From JAWXBT01 sp964523015 (lineage in GTDB: Bacteria; Bdellovibrionota_C; UBA2361; J135): a stretch of 64,000 nt of DNA. The stretch spans positions 1-64,000 of the forward strand of contig CAZFXN010000003.1 in the NCBI GenBank assembly GCA_964523015.1, given 5' to 3'. Below the pieces are notes generated by a model. The model ran no database searches. It worked only from the letters and a program-made list of their open reading frames with translations, and was not told the origin of the DNA. Shown here piece by piece: positions 59,755 through 64,000 of the stretch (position 1 is the stretch's first letter; each line of letters starts with the position of its first letter). A program made the translations under genes and the position numbers.

Positions 59755-60882
59755 TTAGAACCAGCTAACAAGCTGGAGAATGAATCTGTCGGTATCTGTC
59801 TCTGCTCCGCCTCTTGCCTCATCAGTTGACTGAGAGTAGTTAAGCTGAGCTTTAAGCTGATGCTTCCACCAGTAGTAGTTAAGACCAAGGTCCCAACCAG
59901 TGGTCTGATCACGTGCATCAGAATCATCATAACTGACCATAGAATACCGACCGGCTACTTCTAGCTCGCTCGGAATAATGAAGTATCCAGCCTGAGCATA
60001 CCAGCCATCCTCATCTCTATCATCACCGCCGTCCTCTTCTGCAGTGTACCATTCACCAGCAAGGCTCCAACCTTGGAATTTCCACATAGCATCAAGGTTA
60101 AGTACTGTGACGTCCTCTCCTGCAGCGAAAGTGTCGAAAGTGACTGAGTCGCTATCAGACATTGCATATGCAGCACCAACTGTGAATCCATGATCTGCTG
60201 AATTGTCAACATCACCTTCAGCATAAGCATTAATATCACCCATTGAGTATCGAGCATTTGCTATCCACAGATGATCTGTGTTCTCTGCATCACTAGCATC
60301 GTTGAATGCAGCTAAGCCCCAGCTGAATCCTTCCATACCGCCACCAACTGAAAGGCCTTCACTTCTTCCGAAGTTATATCTTTCAGAAGCAATGGATCTA
60401 TCAGCAAACTGAAGCTTAGTGTCATGGTTATTCCACTGACGTGATACTCCAGTCTTGTATCGACCCATCTTAGCCCATACCCAGTCACAAGCATTCCACT
60501 TTAACCAAGCATCTTTGATGGAAGGTGAATCAACGAAATCACCGGATACCATGTACTCAAATTCCTTGTTCAATGCTGAACCAGAAACCACAACTCGTGC
60601 ACTCTCAACTGAGAATTCAGATATTTCGTCGGCTGCGCCGTCGACATCTGTATAGTCATATCGAGTGATAAATTGTGTGTTAATGCCGAATGTAAAGCCA
60701 TTATCTGGGAACTCTACACGTGTACCATTATCATAATACACACGCCCAGCTGACATTCCACCAGCCGCATATCCGTCTTTTGCAACAACACCACGTTCAA
60801 CCAATAGCTCATCAAGCGTCTTTGCCTGAGAAACTGCTGGAAGAAGGAGCAATGCTGCCACTAAAATTCCTGCCTTATGCAT
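59755..60882 (-). CDS. OprP/OprO-type outer-membrane porin
   Basis: A 375-residue precursor. The ATG at 60882 has GGAGG ten bases upstream and opens a signal peptide (MHKAGILVAALLLLPAVSQA) followed by KTLDELLVERGVV. The mature part has alternating hydrophobic strands with many Tyr, Trp, Asp and Asn, and features such as FEYMVSGDFVDSPSIKDAWLKWNACDWVWAKMGRYK, typical of phosphate-selective porins O/P. It ends in SWF, the terminal Phe of outer-membrane barrels. The acidic surface loops (EEDGGDDRDEDGW) argue against phosphate selectivity, so the substrate is open. Confidence 0.88.
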   Translation of the reverse strand: MHKAGILVAALLLLPAVSQAKTLDELLVERGVVAKDGYAAGGMSAGRVYYDNGTRVEFPDNGFTFGINTQFITRYDYTDVDGAADEISEFSVESARVVVSGSALNKEFEYMVSGDFVDSPSIKDAWLKWNACDWVWAKMGRYKTGVSRQWNNHDTKLQFADRSIASERYNFGRSEGLSVGGGMEGFSWGLAAFNDASDAENTDHLWIANARYSMGDINAYAEGDVDNSADHGFTVGAAYAMSDSDSVTFDTFAAGEDVTVLNLDAMWKFQGWSLAGEWYTAEEDGGDDRDEDGWYAQAGYFIIPSELEVAGRYSMVSYDDSDARDQTTGWDLGLNYYWWKHQLKAQLNYSQSTDEARGGAETDTDRFILQLVSWF

Positions 60883-61199
60883 AAGCTTTCGCCTCCTGCC
60901 TTTAACGTTAAAAACTCTATATCGATCCTCACAGGGGAAAATTCCCAAACGAGAATATATGCAATAGCTACATATGATCGCTAGAGCTCACGTATTAGAT
61001 CACATTGAGAGCAAAAATCGTCAAGATTCTAAATTGCGGGTCCCTCTAATACTTACGATAGAGCTCCCGTATAATTAGCGAAAAGGTAGGAATTGAGAAT
61101 TTTAACTAGGTTATATATGTTTAGGGGGGTTTTAATCAGATTTAGTTTACCATTAAAAATTAGCGAAAATTATAAACATCGTTCTAGGAAAAGGGGTCA
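60883..61199. promoter_or_regulatory. Divergent upstream region of the porin and acyl-CoA dehydrogenase genes
   Basis: A 317-base gap with no gene. The first 65 bases (60883-60948) are the leader of the porin gene with its ribosome-binding site. GATCGCTAGAGCTC near 60976-60989 and CGATAGAGCTCCCG near 61060-61073 share GAGCTC. AGGGGTC precedes the ATG at 61200. No clear -35/-10 pair can be assigned by eye. Confidence 0.4.
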
Positions 61200-62351
61200 A
61201 TGAGTATAAATACCGATAATATAGAAATTATAGAGAGTGTAAAAAAACTTTGCTTAAATGAGATCCCCAAATATCAAACCGAAAAGTATTACGGGACAGT
61301 CCCACTACCTCTATTTAAATCATTCTCTGCACTTGGTCTAACTGGGCTATCTATAAGTGAAGAAGGAGGCGGTATTGGAGGGTCTGCTTCTCTAATCGCC
61401 TCAATCCTAGAAGAAATATCAAAGGTAGATCTTGGCCCTGCTATATTTCTCTCTGTCCATCTTATGGTCTCAAGGATAATTCAAAACTTTGGGGACGCTG
61501 CCCAAAAACAACGGTACCTGCCATTACTAGCTGACGGTAAGTTACTTGGCGCATTTGCCCTTACTGAACCCTCTGCGGGTAGTGATGCTAAAGCGCTTAA
61601 GTCAACGGCCATTCAATCCGGTGGCGATTTTATACTAAATGGATCTAAGACATATATTACAAGTGCTGGATGGGCTAACCTTTATATAGTCTTCGCTAAA
61701 ATTCCTTCAACAGATCAAAAAGATTCGTCTATCGCTGCATTCTTAGTTCCAGCTGACTCAAAGGGGCTTATTGTAGGAACCCCTGAAAAGAAGATGGGGT
61801 GCGAGCTCTCCCCCATATCAACTCTAACTTTTGAAGATATTAAACTTCCAAAGGAGGCACTTTTAGGATCTTTAACCTCAGGATACAAAATTGCTCTTAG
61901 TGGACTGGCATCTGGAAGAGTTAACATTGCTGCCTGTGCTAACGGTCTCTCACAAGCAGCACTGGAGCGCGCCGTAGCTCACCTTAACGATCGAGAGCAG
62001 TTCGGAAAACCCTTAATAGAGATGCAAGGGCTTCAATTTATGTTAGCCGATATGAAAACAAAACTTGAGGCGGCTAGGCTTTTAACTAGAGAGGCCGCGA
62101 ATCATATAGATCAACACTCCCCAGTTGAGACTCAGCGAAGCTTCTCCTCAATGGCCAAACTTTTTGCAACAGATTCTGCGATGGAGATCACAACCGATGC
62201 CGTTCAACTATTAGGGGGTGCCGGATATATTAGAGAGTACCAGGTCGAAAGATACATGAGGGATGCAAAAATGCTTCAGATAGTTGAGGGGACAAATCAG
62301 ATACAACGTGGAATTATTGCTAGAGATTTTCTAGCGGTATGGGTTGCCTAG
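61200..62351 (+). CDS. Second acyl-CoA dehydrogenase
   Basis: A 383-residue flavoenzyme. GAFALTEPSAGSDAKALKSTAIQSGGDFILNGSKTYITSAG and the C-terminal KMLQIVEGTNQIQRGIIARDFL are the family marks; the catalytic Glu lies in VEGT. It is clearly a paralogue of the enzyme at 54367-55527 with similar length but low identity by eye. The SVHLMVSRIIQNFGD region suggests a different acyl-chain preference. It overlaps the end of the convergent lipoprotein gene by 21 bases. Confidence 0.93.
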   Translation: MSINTDNIEIIESVKKLCLNEIPKYQTEKYYGTVPLPLFKSFSALGLTGLSISEEGGGIGGSASLIASILEEISKVDLGPAIFLSVHLMVSRIIQNFGDAAQKQRYLPLLADGKLLGAFALTEPSAGSDAKALKSTAIQSGGDFILNGSKTYITSAGWANLYIVFAKIPSTDQKDSSIAAFLVPADSKGLIVGTPEKKMGCELSPISTLTFEDIKLPKEALLGSLTSGYKIALSGLASGRVNIAACANGLSQAALERAVAHLNDREQFGKPLIEMQGLQFMLADMKTKLEAARLLTREAANHIDQHSPVETQRSFSSMAKLFATDSAMEITTDAVQLLGGAGYIREYQVERYMRDAKMLQIVEGTNQIQRGIIARDFLAVWVA

Positions 62352-62759
62352 AGTTGGCCCATCATATAACCGCTCATACATAGAATCGTTTGGCTCTGCT
62401 CTTTGAGATCCATCTAGGTTTCTTTGATGCAGAGCATCAATCTCTTTTTGTCGAGCATCAATTTCAAATTGAGTAGTTTGAATCTCTTGATTAATCCGTC
62501 TAACTTCGGCTTTCTCCATTTCATCTCTAACGTATCCAACTACAATACCTGTCGCTGCTCCTAGCCCAGCACCAAGCGCAGCACTCATGCCAAGATCTCC
62601 ATTTGAAATTACAGCACCTACTAGTGCTCCAGCTCCCGCACCTACAGCAGCTCCTCCGATACCAAGAGAGACAGGTCGCGGGACAGGTTGCACAGATCCG
62701 CAACCTGTAACACCGATCAAGATAACCCCTAGGGTTACTATAAAATTTGTAATCTTCAT
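62331..62759 (-). CDS. Glycine-zipper lipoprotein
   Basis: About 142 residues from the ATG at 62759, which has GAGGAAG five bases upstream. The signal peptide ends in VTGC. A glycine-zipper region follows (GIGGAAVGAGAGALVGAVISNGDLGMSAALGAGLGAATGIVVGYV), then a helical charged segment. This is the layout of outer-membrane glycine-zipper lipoproteins such as SlyB/Rcs-type, which stabilise or insert into the envelope. The function is not further defined. Confidence 0.85.
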   Translation of the reverse strand: MKITNFIVTLGVILIGVTGCGSVQPVPRPVSLGIGGAAVGAGAGALVGAVISNGDLGMSAALGAGLGAATGIVVGYVRDEMEKAEVRRINQEIQTTQFEIDARQKEIDALHQRNLDGSQRAEPNDSMYERLYDGPTLGNPYR

Positions 62760-62795
62760 TAACTTCCTCATTAAGAGCCTACGAAGCCTACGCAC

Positions 62796-63111
62796 CTAAA
62801 AAGTGCGGTCATTCAAAACTGTTATGAGCTGTAATCATAGTTCAGTAGCTTTGAAATTTTGTCACTAATTACTAAAAAAGCAATATAAAGACTAAGAATT
62901 TCAGATGGTTAACAAGCCGTATGACGAGGAAAATCACAAATCAGGAATCCGCACTATATATATTAGTAAAAGAACCTGGAACCGCTAATGAAGCCACTGC
63001 ACAAACCGTTTGCTAGGTGCCTCAAATTACAGGTAACCTTTGGTGCGAGTTCGGCATCAAATTCAAACTGCCAAGCTCCATATTAACTTATAACTTACAG
63101 TTACCTAGCTT
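62796..63111. other. Intergenic stretch without recognised features
   Basis: The 316 bases between the lipoprotein gene and the receiver gene contain no ORF of note, no strong hairpin and no repeat that I can see. They probably hold divergent promoters. The receiver gene starts without a clear ribosome-binding site. Confidence 0.4.
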
Positions 63112-63483
63112 ATGGGTGAGAATAAAATAAAAATCCTAGTCGTTGATGATGATGTAACATCACTAGACCTTATCGATCTCCTCTTTGAGGACAAAGGGTA
63201 CGAGGTAGTCCGTAGAGCTGATGGAACTTCTGCAGTTGCCTGCGTAGATGAAGTTAAACCTGATATAATCTTAGTCGATCTAATGATGCCTGGCATAACT
63301 GGACAAGAGGCAGTTCAACAGATAAGGGCAAAAGGAATTAAGATACCGATCGTTGCTTTTACCGCGCTTGATGATTCTGATGTACACGATGCTGCTAGAG
63401 AGGCAGGATGTAATCTTGTACTTACAAAACCATGTAAGCCATCAGATCTTGTAAAACACATAGAGAATCTGGTTAGAAATTAG
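63112..63483 (+). CDS. Single-domain response regulator (CheY-like)
   Basis: A 123-residue receiver with nothing else: ILVVDDDVTSLDLI (acidic pair), phospho-Asp in IILVDLMMPGITG, Thr in FTALDD, and Lys in LTKPCKP. It must act through a partner, for example a sensor, or as a phosphate sink. No kinase gene is beside it in the window. It precedes the PycTM-like gene by 63 bases on the same strand. Confidence 0.9.
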   Translation: MGENKIKILVVDDDVTSLDLIDLLFEDKGYEVVRRADGTSAVACVDEVKPDIILVDLMMPGITGQEAVQQIRAKGIKIPIVAFTALDDSDVHDAAREAGCNLVLTKPCKPSDLVKHIENLVRN

Positions 63484-63546
63484 TCTTTGGGTTAGTCTTT
63501 AAAATCGCACTCTACGATAACTACGGTACTGAAACTACTGTACTGA

Positions 63547-64000
63547 ATGAATTTACCACTGATGAAAACTGAACCTGTCGATTTAGAATCACCTCAATCA
63601 AGATTTAATCTCTCTGCTCCTGGATCACATGCCGATCACATGCTGCGCCAAACTAGGACTCAACTAATGCAACTTAGTCAGATGGCTGATGCTAAAGCTG
63701 GGATGTTAATTACAATCTCTTCAATAGTTACCTCCTTGACTGTCCCCCTTCTACTTAGGCCAGAATTTCATATCGCTGCAGCAATCTTAATCACAACTTC
63801 TGTACTAACTATCTTACTTGCAGCCTATGCTACTATGCCGAAAATATTTGCGGAGAAAAACAAGCGTCCGAACCTAAGCTCTCCCAACTTTAATATTCTA
63901 TTCTTTACTGACTTTGTAAAACTTGATTACAACGACTTTCATACTGAGATAGAGCGGATTGTGGCAGATCCAGGACTGGCCTACTCCACACAAACTAAGG
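63547..64000 (+). CDS. PycTM-like (DUF5706) two-TM protein, N-terminal part
   Basis: The frame is open from ATG 63547 (a second ATG at 63562) to the window edge, 151 codons. A polar start of 45 residues leads to QLSQMADAKAGMLITISSIVTSLTVPLLL, a second TM helix (HIAAAILITTSVLTILLAAYATM), and NILFFTDFVKLDYNDFHTEIERIV. This is the pattern of the PycTM/DUF5706 family, known as effector of Pycsar antiphage systems and also found in other contexts. The C-terminus and any nucleotide cyclase partner are outside the window, so a defence role is not shown. Confidence 0.65.
   Translation, partial: MNLPLMKTEPVDLESPQSRFNLSAPGSHADHMLRQTRTQLMQLSQMADAKAGMLITISSIVTSLTVPLLLRPEFHIAAAILITTSVLTILLAAYATMPKIFAEKNKRPNLSSPNFNILFFTDFVKLDYNDFHTEIERIVADPGLAYSTQTK

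Noticed and set aside
1..64000. CRISPR arrays, tRNA or rRNA genes
   Set aside because: No regularly spaced repeats and no cloverleaf or rRNA-like segments were seen on either strand by eye.
63547..64000. Calling a complete Pycsar antiphage system
   Set aside because: No pyrimidine cyclase is visible and the effector is cut by the window edge.

Overview
The window comes from an AT-rich Gram-negative bacterium. Lipoprotein signal peptides, an OprP-type outer-membrane porin ending in Phe and a type III export apparatus indicate a diderm. The mix of FHA proteins, Ser/Thr kinases, PP2C phosphatases, atypical two-component proteins, a Tad pilus, a non-flagellar type III secretion core and vitamin-B12-dependent methylmalonyl-CoA mutase resembles former Deltaproteobacteria and relatives (Myxococcota, Bdellovibrionota, SAR324-like). 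The FHA/kinase link to type III secretion also recalls Chlamydiae. I cannot fix the taxon from the sequence alone.

Layout. (1) 1-375: the left end of an IS3-family insertion sequence, cut by the window edge. (2) 527-4243: housekeeping genes (fpr, trmL, proC, rdgB, a CPBP protease). (3) 4.2-8.2 kb: an accessory stretch with a YciF-like ferritin-fold protein, a DoxX/DUF417-like membrane protein, a BON lipoprotein, a repeated intergenic element, a MITE-like element, and a broken Nudix gene running into a HAF-repeat fragment. (4) 8.3-10.8 kb: two divergent, unusual sigma-70-family proteins and a small unknown protein. (5) 10.8-32.7 kb, all on the minus strand: a tightly packed cluster starting with PP2C, FHA and a Ser/Thr kinase, passing through Tad pilus genes (tadZ, flp, cpaB, tadA, tadB, tadC), and continuing four bases to 40 bases apart into sctV, a membrane pseudokinase, two FHA proteins, sctJ, sctQ, sctR, sctS, sctT, a truncated sctU, a small helical protein and a TPR protein. 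(6) 32.9-42.5 kb: signalling genes (membrane hybrid sensor, REC-zinc-ribbon protein, two tandem enhancer-binding-protein relatives, SpoIIE-type phosphatase) plus a PduO-type cobalamin adenosyltransferase. (7) 42.6-46.1 kb: an accessory patch with a frameshifted gene, a long perfect hairpin, and a direct repeat copying the 3' end of a Rieske-like gene with unusual ligands. (8) 46.2-62.8 kb: miaB, a bifunctional-nuclease-domain gene, a YfgM-like gene, lipoproteins, an H1-like DNA-binding protein, an acyl-CoA/methylmalonyl-CoA catabolic set, a sensor kinase, the porin and a second acyl-CoA dehydrogenase. (9) 63.1-64.0 kb: a stand-alone receiver and the start of a PycTM-like (DUF5706) two-TM protein.

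The most interesting system is the Tad/type III hybrid locus. Phospho-signalling parts (active kinase, PP2C, pseudokinase, three FHA proteins) sit in the same operon-like run as a Tad pilus motor and a reduced type III export gate. SctU ends before its autocleavage domain. No SctN ATPase, SctL stator, SctC or RcpA secretin, prepilin peptidase or classical SctD is present in the 64 kb. Flanking regulators (two divergent sigma-like factors on one side; a membrane hybrid sensor, REC proteins and paired enhancer-binding relatives on the other) may serve this locus, but that link rests on position only.

Limits: no similarity search was run. Family names come from motifs recognised by eye, and several start codons are choices between alternatives, as noted.
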